Positions 1-11,033 of a DNA stretch of 64,000 bases are shown in pieces (position 1 is the first letter of the stretch; the number at the start of each line of letters is the position of its first letter). The translations under genes and the position numbers were made by a program. The stretch lies in NCBI RefSeq assembly GCF_013426205.1, contig NC_089427.1, positions 1,550,001-1,614,000 of the forward strand, given 5' to 3'. The notes beneath the pieces were generated by a model. That model was not told where the DNA came from and did not search any database. It saw only the letters and a program-made list of their open reading frames with translations. This DNA is from Metarhizium brunneum. Taxonomy: Eukaryota; Ascomycota; Sordariomycetes; Hypocreales; Clavicipitaceae.

Positions 1-879
1 CCACGAATGAGCTGTCGTCACAAAGACATGCAGATTCGAGACCTCCAATACCTCGGGCGACGGCATGTGACGAGTGAGTCGCCAAGGCCACAAAGTGCAC
101 GACAGTCGGCGTCGGTACTCGCGTTTGATGCAACTTCTGGCCTCGGTGTAGGTACCAGTCTCGCAATATCACTTCTTGACATATTCGTCGCCCCAAAACG
201 CAGGCGGGCAGTTGATGCAAAGGTTGGCTCAGAATACGCTTGAGCCAACGAAAGGAAGTGTATGTACAATGAGGCAGGGCTTACGCAGGGCCTAGCTCAC
301 CTGGTTTGCTCACACGGGCAGCTCTGCGCAGGCCATCACTCGTTAAGCTCAAATTGTGCCCTTGGCCACAGTATCGTCGTGCATTGCAAGTGGCGTCAAT
401 TGGTCTGATCGAGTCATTCGGCCCTCCATCGGTCAAGATGTTTCTTCGCGATGCTCGCAAGACAATAAGGCATGCAGGGAGGCTTCCGAGCCAGGGTCTG
501 GAAGGGGACAGTGCTCATGTCGATTGCAAGGCCAAACGATGCCAGGTGAAATGTGATATTAGTCGAGTCGAATCTGAGGTGTTTTGCCAAAATCGACACA
601 GCCTCCAGAGAATAGAGAACTACCATTCGGGGAAGGAGCAACTTGCGCTGTCGAACCGGCCACGCTCGAGACGGCCGTGCGACTTGTGTGGCCTTGTGAC
701 GTGATCCCAGCCTTCCCCGCCATGTGTCTAGTTGTGCCTAACCCACCACGCCTCCACCAGCCTATGCACCCATCGCGTCTCGCGTCTGGCGTCTCTGCTG
801 ACAACTGCTCGAGTTGACCGTCGTCGTTGAATTGCCATGTATCGTCGTGCCACGGTGTGCCGTTGATCCATCTACAGCC
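1..879. other. Left-edge non-coding stretch
   Basis: No supported gene is seen. The open frames here lack recognisable motifs, overlap each other on both strands and have no convincing splice signals. The last part is presumably the promoter and 5' leader of the BUB2-like gene that starts at 880. Confidence 0.5.
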
Positions 880-2451
880 ATGCCTAGCCCCTCACGAGAG
901 GTGAACCCTCCACCCTCTTCATTCTCGCAACCTACATCGCTCCCCGCCCCGGGACACATCGACCTCCAAGTCCCTCCATCTCCACGAACGCATCGAGCTC
1001 TGCGACGGCTACAATCTGCTCACACTCTTGGGGCTGCAAGGTCATCCAACCAGCCGTCTCTTATTTCACAACAGCGTCGAGACTTACAGCGGAATGCCTC
1101 CCCAACCCGGAACCCAAAGGCTACTCGCTCCCCTCAGCGGGCTCGCGCCAACAGCGATGCTACTTCGCCATTGATGCACCATATGGGCGCTGTGGCCGGG
1201 TTGAAACGCTCCAGCATGAAGAAGCCCGTTTTTTCACACGGGCACCTGTCACTCCAGCAAATATTCCGCGATGGGCCGAGCGACGGTGACTTCTTGGGCG
1301 CTCTAGAAAGTGCCCGGTGGAAGGTTGTGGATGAGGGTATCAAAAGTGCAGAGGATGGGATGGTATGGTGCCCCTTGGCTTTCTTAGCTTCGCCATCGTG
1401 CTTGCCACCTTGCTCATGACGAAATGTTAACCAGTTTACTTGCAGTCGCCGTTGAGGATATACGTTTGGCTGGTTCTTTTAGATACCCCCATCATGCCCA
1501 CGGATGAATACCTTGGCTTGATACACCGAGGTGCTTCGCCAGCATATTCCAAAATTCGCAACGACACCTTCAGAACCCTCACCACAGACCCTTTGTTCCG
1601 ACGAAGGGTTAGCGAGGCAAGCTTAATCCGGCTCCTAAATGCCATAGCATGGCGGTTACATGATGCCAAGGAGGAGGAGCGGCAGAGCAGTCGACCGAGT
1701 AGCAGCCATTCGACACATCCGAGACAGAGTCTTGGAGGAAGCATTTCCGGGCATTCCCAGGCCAGTATGTTAAACTATTTGCTAGTTGAGTTCTGTGAGC
1801 TCAACTTGCTACTGGACGTCTTTTCCACTTACTAATCCTGAGCAGAGTCTGGCACCGGCCCGGAGCCCGGCACCTACGTACAAGGCATGAATGTCCTGGC
1901 GGCCCCGTTCTTATACGCTGCTCGCAGTGAGGCCGAAGCCTTTGTTGCGTTCCACTCCCTCCTTACTAAGGAGTGTCCTGCGTATATCCGTGGAGCCATG
2001 GACGGTGTGCATCGCGGCCTGGCGCTCGTCGATAAAGTGCTTGCTATTGTAGACCCCAAGCTCAGCATGTACCTTACCGCCAAGGGACTCTCGGCTGAGA
2101 TTTATGCGTTTCCTTCAGTCTTGACTCTCTGTGCTTGTACGCCGCCACTGCCAGAAGTCTTGCGGCTTTGGGACTTTTTATTTGCATACGGCCCGCACCT
2201 GAACATCCTATGTATCGTGGCACAGCTGACCATAATGAGGTCGCAGATTCTCCAGTCTCCAAGGTGAGTTGCTCAGTATTAACTACCTAGGCAGTCGTCC
2301 CATCATATATACTAACGTGTTGATCAGTCCAAACAAAGTCCTCAGGTCATTTCCAGCCTTGAACTCCGACTTGATCAAGAGCGTTACCATTGGAATCATC
2401 AAGAAGATTCCCGATGATGTATACTCGGAAATTGCCTCGCACGCAATGTGA
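880..2451 (+). CDS. bub2: BUB2-type TBC-domain GTPase-activating protein
   Basis: Exons 880-1362, 1446-1764, 1846-2263 and 2328-2451 join to a 447-aa protein. The first ~160 residues are a Ser/Pro/Arg-rich disordered leader. The TBC (Rab-GAP) domain follows, with the arginine finger in IRNDTFR (Arg ~204) and the glutamine finger in TYVQGMN (Gln ~280). In yeasts the Bub2 (Cdc16) family acts with Bfa1/Byr4 as the GAP for the Tem1/Spg1 GTPase at the spindle pole body and restrains mitotic exit and septation; that role is inferred here from the family. The ATG at 880 was chosen because it is the first in-frame ATG and precedes the long open exon. All introns have GT-AG ends. The gene is convergent with the PAQR gene. 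A different TBC GAP is possible, but the compact C-terminal half and the MNVLAAPF stretch fit Bub2 best. Confidence 0.85.
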
Positions 2452-3215
2452 ATGGCATGACTTGTACCAATACATGTCAGATTCGTATTGTCTCCTGCTA
2501 CCGAGCCATGCGACTACTTCTACGATAATAATATCACTGTACCTTTTTCTTTTTTCTTGTCAACAACTTCCAGGGCGTCGAGGATGCAGTTGTCTGGTTA
2601 CTAGCTAGGTCAACCCTAGCTATGATTGATGATTGATGATGGGGCAATATGGACGGGGATATGAATGAATGGGTAAGAAAGCGGGGTAGGAACCCGTGGA
2701 ATATGTGCAGATTTAGGTTCTTTGGGCTGAAATGTTTGGAAATATCGGGATCACTGAGGCAGAAGAAGGATTACAGAAGTATGTTGGTACTTGTACAATA
2801 AGATGGGTAGCGAGCATGTATATTAATCACTGCAACGGAGCACGTCCATTTGGTCATCCTGTCTTTCTAATGACATGTTCAAGTTTGGACTTGATAGAAA
2901 GCAACGCTAGCATGTATTCTAGTCCTTACTTTTACTAGTTATGCACCCTTCTAATTTTACACAAATGCTCCGTAAATGCCCGAAACGCCCAATGTAAATG
3001 CTTATTGTTCAAGAATCGCTGGCGCAAATGCAGCCAAGACAGGGAGGATACGGTCCCCGTCTGAAGAAGTGAAAAAACTCTCATTCCCACCTCATACCTC
3101 ACTACGTCGTGCGATAACGTGCTTGCTTCATCAAGTACCTTCCGTCCCTCATGCCGTTTGTGATTGCTGGTTCTCCGGTCTGAAACCCCAGCCAAGTCCT
3201 GTTCGTTGAAATACG
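2452..3215. other. Convergent 3' intergenic region
   Basis: This lies between the stops of the BUB2-like gene (+) and the PAQR gene (-). It is T/A-rich with short direct repeats (GATTGATGATTGATGATGG near 2622) and presumably holds both 3' UTRs. No gene is seen. Confidence 0.5.
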
Positions 3216-4763
3216 TTAGTATGCGGGACAACCGCCTTCCGCGCGGTGGAAAGCATTCGAGAAGAAGGTCTGCATGGCCGTGTAGTGGAACAGGATGCCT
3301 CCTAGGACAGCAGCATGCCACAGATTGTGGCTGCCCCCAACATAGTCGAACATGCCTGGCCACCAGCGCTCGGGAATCTTGCTCGCGTAGACGATGGCGC
3401 CGACAAAGTAGACCAAGATGGACTTGAAGATTGGCGAGTAAAAGGTGAGGACGAAATCGGGCCCGTGGGTCAGCGACAGCTGCAGCATCGGCATGAACCC
3501 TGTCAAGGCGAGTCCAACGAAGAAAGCCACTCTGGCCCAGGCCATGTCTGTGCCGTTAAATTTCGGGTGCCATGGGAGAATGACACCTCCGATGCCCAAG
3601 ACGGCTGTCAGGGTCATGTACACCCATCTGCTCAGCGGGTCGCAGTAAAACGCGGTGTACTCGGTGGTCATGATGGATGCTGCGATCAGCAGCGAGATTC
3701 CCGTGTAGTCGACACAGGCAAAGATGGAGATTGCGTCGACGTCGGCAACGGCGTTCATGGTGTGCCATATGGTGGAGCAGACCAAGGTGAGGCAGGCCAT
3801 GACGAAGAAGACGGCGGCAACGAAGACGTCGCTTTTTGAGCTCAGGGAGAAGTTGGCGCTGGCCGGGTAGAAGTAGAGCGCCACGGCGAGAACAAGGACA
3901 AGGCCAATGGCGTGAGACCAGATGTTGATGAATTCGTTGGATATGTTGAAGGCCGACTGGACGCATTCAATCTTGGTTTCGGTGAAGCGATAGCCCTTGG
4001 TGATGTGAGGATTGTTGCGCCAAGGCATGGGCAAGTCGTTATAGTGAAGCAAGCGTGTCTCCCTCGCCTTTGCAACGGCCTGTTGGATGTGTTCCTCCAG
4101 GGATAGCGCGGCTCGTCTGGCCCTCTCGAGACCTTCGTCCATGACACCCCTCGCCCTTTCGATGCTTTCGTGAGCAACACGGCGGCCCTCATCCATGAAG
4201 GCTTCCGCAGCGGTCGTGGCACCGGCCAGACCTTGCTCCCGCAGCTTGTGCGCCCGTGCCTCAAACTCAGAGAGCATCTCCTCAAGGAGATCAACGCCGA
4301 CACGAGCCTTCTCGTGCATAGACTCGGCGGCAGTCAAAGTCTCCTGGTAGCGCATCTCCAGCGTCTCCACCATGATTTGCAGGCGCCGCCTACCAGCACC
4401 GATAACCTCCTCGGAAGCCTGGGAGCACCTTGTCCTGACGGCCTGTAGAGTCGAAAATGCGCGAGAGAAACTATAGTCCCTGCCAAGGTCGTCATAGTAG
4501 CTTTCGATAAAGTCCAAGCGGCGCTCCAGCTCGGAGAGAAACAAGTCCACCTTGAGCAGCAGGCCCTCCTCGCCTTCCATGATGGTTTCTACTATTGATT
4601 TTCTTCGAGGTAGGAAGAAGGAGTGGCGTCGTCGTTGGTTCGCGGGGGGGTCGGTATTCTGCACCTCGGATCCAGAGGCTTTTACGGCGCATGTGCCTAA
4701 TTGCTCATCATCGCGCGGCTTATAGCCACAGGCCGACGTGATGGCAGTGGTCACGTCGCTCAT
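3216..4763 (-). CDS. PAQR/haemolysin-III family membrane receptor (IZH3-like)
   Basis: A single exon gives 515 aa, from the ATG at 4763 to a TAA at 3216-3218. The frame is open a further 75 codons upstream, but that stretch is low-complexity with no domain; the MSDV start is preferred. Residues ~90-235 are a long charged helical/coiled-coil region. The C-terminal ~270 residues hold the seven-helix PAQR domain. It starts near the conserved NPHITKGYR motif. CSTIWHTMNAV contributes one putative zinc histidine and SHNLWHAAVLGGILFHY the C-terminal ones. Fungal IZH proteins are zinc- and sterol-responsive membrane proteins related to adiponectin receptors and haemolysin III, some with ceramidase-like activity. 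The long N-terminal extension resembles yeast Izh3. Membrane location and lipid/zinc homeostasis are inferred. Confidence 0.85.
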   Translation of the reverse strand: MSDVTTAITSACGYKPRDDEQLGTCAVKASGSEVQNTDPPANQRRRHSFFLPRRKSIVETIMEGEEGLLLKVDLFLSELERRLDFIESYYDDLGRDYSFSRAFSTLQAVRTRCSQASEEVIGAGRRRLQIMVETLEMRYQETLTAAESMHEKARVGVDLLEEMLSEFEARAHKLREQGLAGATTAAEAFMDEGRRVAHESIERARGVMDEGLERARRAALSLEEHIQQAVAKARETRLLHYNDLPMPWRNNPHITKGYRFTETKIECVQSAFNISNEFINIWSHAIGLVLVLAVALYFYPASANFSLSSKSDVFVAAVFFVMACLTLVCSTIWHTMNAVADVDAISIFACVDYTGISLLIAASIMTTEYTAFYCDPLSRWVYMTLTAVLGIGGVILPWHPKFNGTDMAWARVAFFVGLALTGFMPMLQLSLTHGPDFVLTFYSPIFKSILVYFVGAIVYASKIPERWWPGMFDYVGGSHNLWHAAVLGGILFHYTAMQTFFSNAFHRAEGGCPAY

Positions 4764-6443
4764 GGTGAAGAGTTCGAATACCAAAATGGCATGGCCGGAT
4801 GGGCGGAATGGCGGGTTATATGTGTACTTGGGCACGGAGTCGTTCGCACAGGCCGGGCAGGTTTTGTCTCGGGCTCGGCACAAAACAAGTTGAGTTTTGC
4901 GGGAGTGTCGAAGACAGAGATGCAGGGAGGGCAGCAGAGGGCTAGACACCACGAGTGACAGCGGCCGAGGACAATTGGCTGGGGGCATGGGCGCTGAGGG
5001 TCTGGTTGGGGCAAAGCGGCTACGGCGGATTCAGCAGGCGAAGCGGGACCTTTCGGAGGAGCGAAGGCGCTGTTGAGGGGCGCCCGGTTCCTTGGCCCCA
5101 ACCAAGTGTGCAGAAAGCGTCAACATTGAACTAACTGGCCAAGCAGGAGGCGGAGAAGAGGGGCGCAGATCTTGGGTCAGCCGGCGACGAGGGCCAAAGA
5201 GGTTCCCACGGCGCTGATGCATATCGCTTCTCCTCCCAAGCGCTACCTGCAATGCGCCGTGACTTGGCAGCGGCGCGTCTGGGCGAGGGATTGAACGGAA
5301 GCGCGAAGAGCGTACTGCCTGAATCTCTTAAATTTCTCATGCCGACTTGCTGACAAGGTGTCAAGACTTATTACTCCATCCGGTGTATTATGTAGTTACA
5401 AGGCCCAAGGCACACAGGTATCCACCTAGTCGGAAATGAACATGATGCTGACGGCGTCTTTTTGCTCCCACATTGCAACCTCCGACGCCGGCCGAGTCTT
5501 GGTGTAACGAGCTTACGTCAATGCAGTTAAATGCAGTCAGGTTGGCGAGCAAGCGAGCCCTTCCAGGTCGCGGCCATCGCCGTCTAATAACAATAAATCG
5601 TCGACTGCCTTGAAACTCTCTCTCTCGGAGTTCCCATGCCGCCCATGTTTTTACCCCTAGTGCCGCGTTCAAGGGCATCTTCCGAATTACTTCTTGAGAC
5701 ATACGGGGAAATTAATCCGTAAAGCAAAGGCTTATTTGAGTCAGTCAAATCAGTTCCTTCCTTGGCAGACCAGCGTCTGACACACCCTTGCTTCACAATG
5801 CGCGATTGACTGCTTTCTGTCAGCACTCAGCCAGCCATGTGCAAAAACGGCGGCACGCATGTCAGCGATCAAACGTGAAGGAAATAGCAATACCTGACTC
5901 ATCCGTATACCAAAGGAGATAGCATTCAACCACCCGGCTTCTCGGAATAGCCCAAAGACTGGTGACTGCTCTGTTTCTGACAGCATAAAGTTGGCATTGT
6001 CGAATGCGTCCTTGAGCCTGTCGTCATGATATCCCTGGAGTAGCATGCCCATCGACCGTCAACGTCAAGTGTGTGTTCCACATCCAGAAGGAACTTGCCC
6101 CGTTTTATGGAGTACAGTAGTCTGTGAACCCCGTAACTTGCGAAAACATCGAGAACAAACAATCAATGCATTGTGAAATCTCCCAGCGAATAATACTACT
6201 GCATCTTGTTGGATGTGCCCCACAGCGGAAGCTTACCGCCCTGTACCTACCCGGGACACCAGCGCCTGTTTTGAACATTGAAACAAACACCAGTCCGCCC
6301 TTCGAGACCTCTGCTCTCCCAACGACCACAAATCAATAATCGACGCCGCTTCGACTTTCGTCAACATCATCCATACCTGTATCAGTAGGGGACAAGACAC
6401 CCCTTCGTCCTTTTGCCCAGGTTAACTTTGCCACAGCGTCGTG
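4764..6443. other. Divergent intergenic region, PAQR / THOC5
   Basis: This 1.7-kb region between two divergent genes contains the promoters of both. A minus-strand open frame at 5750-6052 has protein-like composition and ends near a possible donor (TCAG|GTATTG), but no continuing exon could be found, so it is not called. No repeats or RNA genes are recognised. Confidence 0.4.
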
Positions 6444-7214
6444 ATGGCTGTCGACACGATTGTTTCCCAGCCAAGTCTGGTGGCGGCCTTGCAAATATCC
6501 GACCAAGCACGCGACCAGGCTCACACACTTCTTCGCCTGGCAGACGAGGCCAGTGACTCTCATACCTCAGCCGAGTCACAGGCCGAGATTGCCAAGCAGC
6601 AGAAGCATTTGTTTACTAGCATATCGCAACTTCGCGGTCTACATCGGGACGCTTGCATCTCTGCCCGCGAAACTAAAGCCCAGACTGCCGAAGCCCGTCA
6701 AGAGGTCGACCGTCTGCATCTTCAGCTGCAGAACCTTTACTATGAGCAGCGACATCTTCAAGGCGAGATATCGGCTTGCGAATCATACGAGTATGTCATG
6801 TCTTGTTACGTACCCCTTGGTCTGCATAACATTTCGAGGCCCCAGCTAATTTTCCTGCTTAGCCACAAATACCAGCAACTGCCCCTTATTCCTGTCGATG
6901 AATTCCTGGCCCAACACCCCGAACATGCCGATGACGACGATGATGAGCTCATGGTGGCGAGAATTGACCATGAACGCACAGAGCGTGAGGCTCTAGAACA
7001 GCAACGTCAAGAGTTGCTGAAACGAAAGCAAAAACTCATCGCAGAGAATAAGAGGCGAAAGGACGACTTGGCTAACTTGGACCAAGACCTTGAAAAATTT
7101 ATCGATGTAAGTGATGTTGCTATTCTCGTTACACTGGATCGTCTCTGGAATGTCGCCAACGCTTTACACCAGGCCGCGAAACCAATTTTGGAGCTTTTTG
7201 AGAAGGCACCCTGA
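6444..7214 (+). CDS. THO complex subunit THOC5 homologue
   Basis: Exons 6444-6790, 6863-7106 and 7173-7214 give 210 aa. The protein is largely helical and charged. After the first splice it reads HKYQQLPLIPVDEFL, the hallmark of the THOC5/Fms-interacting-protein family; an acidic DDDDDE run and a long coiled coil follow, ending AAKPILELFEKAP. THOC5 is part of THO/TREX, which couples transcription elongation to mRNP assembly and nuclear export; the role is inferred from the family. Both introns (72 and 66 bp) are multiples of three without stops, so the unspliced frame is open from 6444 to 7214. The insertions they would add (YVMSCYV... and VSDVAIL...) interrupt conserved blocks, so they are read as introns. 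Length fits fungal homologues. Confidence 0.8.
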   Translation: MAVDTIVSQPSLVAALQISDQARDQAHTLLRLADEASDSHTSAESQAEIAKQQKHLFTSISQLRGLHRDACISARETKAQTAEARQEVDRLHLQLQNLYYEQRHLQGEISACESYEYVMSCYVPLGLHNISRPQLIFLLSHKYQQLPLIPVDEFLAQHPEHADDDDDELMVARIDHERTEREALEQQRQELLKRKQKLIAENKRRKDDLANLDQDLEKFIDVSDVAILVTLDRLWNVANALHQAAKPILELFEKAP

Positions 7215-10200
7215 GGGGGAAAAGAAACAAAAAGACACAATAGGGATCGCGCACTATACAAGAGCTTGCCGTCCGGGACCGTCTGCCTATTCGGACTGAA
7301 CTTGGCACGCCATCGCGTTATCCCAGGGTCCAATCTACGGAGCACATGATACCGTATGACAAAGAAAGAGCACCGTCACATGGTAAATATATAGTTACGG
7401 AATCATTCGAATGAGATTCCCGAACTCGGTGACGAATTCTACCAGAGGACAATTATGCTCTTTCTAGCTCCGACAAGGAACCGTCTCCATGGATCAATCA
7501 TATCTCTGGATGAAGTAAATATTCAAGTGGTCTCGAGGCCGACAAAGATTCCTGCCGTTCCAACCACCCTTTCAGGAACATCCCTGTCTCTGCGGCCCCC
7601 CGCAACAGCCTGGCCGTCTTCAGTTATTTATATCAAACACCGAGGTCGAACGCCAATATCTACTTTTACGGTGCGATATTGAGAAATGGCGATGAAATAT
7701 TAAGCCGGTGTTGTCAATATTTTTGAGTCACAAATGATCGGGCCAACCAACCTGCATATATCTTTTGAAGGGCTGAGCCAAATTATTCATCAGTCCGCTG
7801 GATAAAGCTGTTCACGAGAAGAGTCACTATTCGCGGACCAATACAATCAAATTTCGGGCAAAACCTCCTCCTCTTTCTTGACAACAAGACCATACATGAA
7901 GCCATGTGACCACTTTAATGTACCGTGAATGTATCGGATACCTCGTAAGTACATGTCCTTCAGAGATATCCCCCCTTTGAGGTGGTGGTAAATGGAACGG
8001 CATTCCAACATCTACAGGGCTAGAGTTTCAAGTGGTAAAAGCTCAATGTTCGAAGTTCTGGACGAGTCGCTGCACACACGTGGTTGAACAGCTCATTTCC
8101 TGTGATTTGGCCAAACTCGAGAGTACTATTATGAAGTCGTCTCCGTTTTAAATGGTTCGTCATCCGTTACGTTGGACTTGAGACCTCCTCCGTTCACCGC
8201 CAAATTTCGCCAAATCACGACTCAGGTTATGCCAAAAATCATTGCGAGAGGCTTAAATTGTTCCCAACACAAATCGGTCGCGATGCCACCTGACCCCGCA
8301 ACTTTTCTGCGTCGGCTTTGGAGAAAGAAGAAAGGCCAGGCCAATAGCGGCACCGCAAGCCGCCATGCGGCCATCAACCGGCATGGGTCTACTCACCACT
8401 GAGGAAGCCTCGTGGGTCAGACTTGAGTTGCGATTGACGACCACGATGGAGGAAATGTGCTCAAGTGCACGGTGACGCCAGACAACGTTGGCCAACAGGG
8501 GTCAGCTAGCGAGAGGTAACCCCAGTCCTGATCACCGGTAGCAATACTACGACAAACTGATAAAATAAGATGAGGATCAGATTATACAGTCTGTGGCAGA
8601 ATATATTTGCCCATGAAGCATACACTACTACTTCGTCTACGGAGTACTGTAGTGTACTATAGCATGGAGCGCGACGGCCACGTACCTGAGCTGGTTAAAT
8701 ACTCTGTTGCCTCTGCCGTATGCTTCCTCGACATCGTCAGCTGTCATTTGCCGTGCAGAATCAAAAAGTGATTTGCGCTGTAAGCGGTTTCGGCGCGATT
8801 AACGCGAACAACCTGAAAATGGGTATCATGTACATAAGATGCCCGTACGAGTGTGTTCTGGCGACGGATCTCCATTGCCGATGAGCCTCCCCACAGTGTT
8901 TCATGGGGATTCGACGGCACTTGCCTCTGGCTACCAATAGTACACATCAAGGACAGCACCAAGACTTGCAATATGTTTAGAATGAACATGACGCCAAGTT
9001 GGACAGAGAGGCGGCGACGGTCTTCTTGCCACTAAGCAACGAGAAGCGCAACGACAACACCCGCTGAACTGGGTACAGGGGGATAGTACAGTACTTTCTG
9101 GGAATGTGCGGCACGAAATAGACGATCTTTTACATAATGCCGCAGCCTCCCTCAGATGTTGCCTCTGTTTGTTGATCATGATTTTCACGGCTTCAAAATA
9201 TGGTGTTGTCACTGCTTAGATGGATAACATGGCCTTGTCTCGTCACAGGAGTGGCAGAGCAAAAGCAAGCAGTGCTGCTTGGCATGGCATGATGTGGCAT
9301 GATAGTTATGAAGCCTCTGGCAGCAATTTCCTGGGGCTGATCGGGAGGCAGCCAATTCAACGGTCACGGAGCAAAACAAGACAACCCGAACGAGACGCCA
9401 AGTTCACTCGGCTGTGTTCTCAGTGTCTACCCAGAGCTCAACATCCCGACTCCCGAGTACGTTAATGGGCCTATCACAACCATGGAGTACAGTGCATGGG
9501 CAAATGATGTTGTACATACGTGCCACTTCAAATGTTGATTTCGTCGTGGGTTTGAGTTCCCCTCAGACATGTGTACCTGGAACCTGACTTGGTTTGCACA
9601 GGAACGCCTCCAAGCCTCTAATAGAACTGATCGTCGCCTCCGCCCAACAGCCAAGCCTCTAATTGGGTAGTTGACCATCCTGGGCCCTTGGCAACCTTGA
9701 AGCCACTCACCGGGCGACGATGGAAAAGAGCTCCAGTTGGCGTCAACCACGCTCAGCAGAGCCAAAGCCTCAACGGTGGGAGTTTGAGTTTGATTTAACA
9801 CTCTTGTGTCACCCCGGGTTCGGAGGCATTGGGCCGGTGCTCTTGTGTGACCCGAGGCTGGACGTCCTACTTTGACCGCCAGGACCCGGCCGTTCGTTCA
9901 GTCTGAGACAAGGTTTGCATCGGACTCGGAAGCTCTTCTCGACGGCTATTCGGTACTTCCAGTTGGTTATACATACAATGCATGACGGACAGATGTGATC
10001 AAGCGAACATGGTATTTCTAACCTAGCATGGTGGTAGCATTCCTCAAATGCCACTCCAATACTAGTATGTGTATGGAAAGCTGGTTCTGTCTTCACCTTA
10101 CACGTATATTCATCACGCCCTTTTTTTAACAAGCTACCAACTTCATATAACTTATGACAACTCAGAGATGCCAGGCAAAGACGCCTTGTTAGCTTCCACG

Positions 10201-11033
10201 GACCCTTGTTCCTGACTGCGCCTTGCCCTGCCACTTGCTTCAATTGCAACGGCTCGCGCGTTCTTGCAAAACCCTCTTGGCAAAGTCTTTCGTTGAGGCG
10301 GTTCAAAGCCCGCCCAATAATACTCTAGTGTATTGCGTGTGCTGTTGCGGCTTAGTTATAGGCCAGCATTGAAAGGGTCTGATAACGGAGCTGGAGTGTC
10401 CAGGCACCGCTTACACCAAGGGTCATTGATCTACAGACCACATCCTTAAACCATCACCGTTCAATACGGACATGGACCATGCATATTCCCAAGGCAAGTG
10501 CTAACCCTTCATTCCAACCCAGTCACACACATGTACCTTGTACCGCCTGTACTGAGGCTTGTTGGCGGTTGAACGGTGACATGTGGAACAGCCCGTCTAG
10601 CCAGCCTTTTGATGTGGGAATAGAATCCGTCGTCCAGCCTTGTTCTGTACAATTTCGTCATGTTTCCGCCCATCAATTTCTGGACAGGCCCCTGGGATGG
10701 GTCATGCGTCGACAAACTTGCCCGAGAGAGGAGCCAAGAGATCTGTGGTCAGTTTTATCTGGCCCAGGTACTCCAGCCCTCTCAGTGTGGCTGCTCTGTT
10801 TTTTTTCTTTCATCTTCATCTTTTTCGCCCTCTGCAGTCTAGGCAAAGCCTTGTTGACTTTTCCTGTTACCTTGTTTGTACCTTCATGGGACAAGACGTT
10901 TCAGTGGCTCATTCCAATATACTGCAGCCTCGGTCCCGAATTGCAACTACCACTGGCATCGTCGGATTGTCAGTTGCTTCTGGTCTGGGGCGCGCCACGA
11001 AGCCACGAAGCTTCCCGAGCTCCGAGATTGACA
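7215..11033. other. 3.8-kb gene-poor region
   Basis: No confident gene is seen. It contains the TIR element at 8587-8718 (separate entry). A 77-codon minus-strand frame starting at the ATG at 8989 begins with a signal-peptide-like hydrophobic run (MFILNILQVLVLSLMCTIG) but has no cysteines and no recognisable domain. A 165-codon minus frame at 9809-10306 is unrecognised. 10479-11033 is open upstream of the glycosyltransferase start and includes a pyrimidine-rich tract (10798-10846) that looks more like a 5' UTR intron than coding sequence. Confidence 0.45.
8587..8718 (-). mobile_element. MITE copy C (TA-flanked TIR element, mimp/impala-like)
   Basis: This 132-bp element is flanked by TA on both sides (8585-8586, 8719-8720). 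Its left end CAGTCTGTGGCAGAATATAT continues identically for 24 bases with the reverse complement of the end of copy B (47834-47954). Internal blocks GCATACACTA, CTGTAGTGTA and GAGCGCGA also match copy B in reverse order. Relative to B it carries an extra ~15-bp stretch containing TACGGAGTA (8638-8646). The right end (TTGCCTCTGCCG) is more diverged than in B. It has no coding capacity and is presumably a non-autonomous Tc1/mariner-type element. Confidence 0.75.

Noticed and set aside
5750..6052. 100-codon minus-strand frame with protein-like composition (MGMLLQGYHDDRLKDAFDNANF)
   Set aside because: No motif, no continuing exon after the possible donor, and no start context or partner exon upstream.
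8744..8989. Small minus-strand frame with a signal-peptide-like start
   Set aside because: One hydrophobic run without cysteines, repeats or splice support is expected by chance among the many frames in this gap; it also lies directly next to the TIR element.
9809..10306. 165-codon minus-strand frame
   Set aside because: No domain, no conserved pattern and no flanking splice or promoter signal; treated as a chance open frame.
10479..11033. In-frame N-terminal extension of the glycosyltransferase
   Set aside because: It includes a T-rich intron-like tract and reads as Trp/Cys-rich non-conserved sequence; the MSVF start just before the first membrane segment is more likely.
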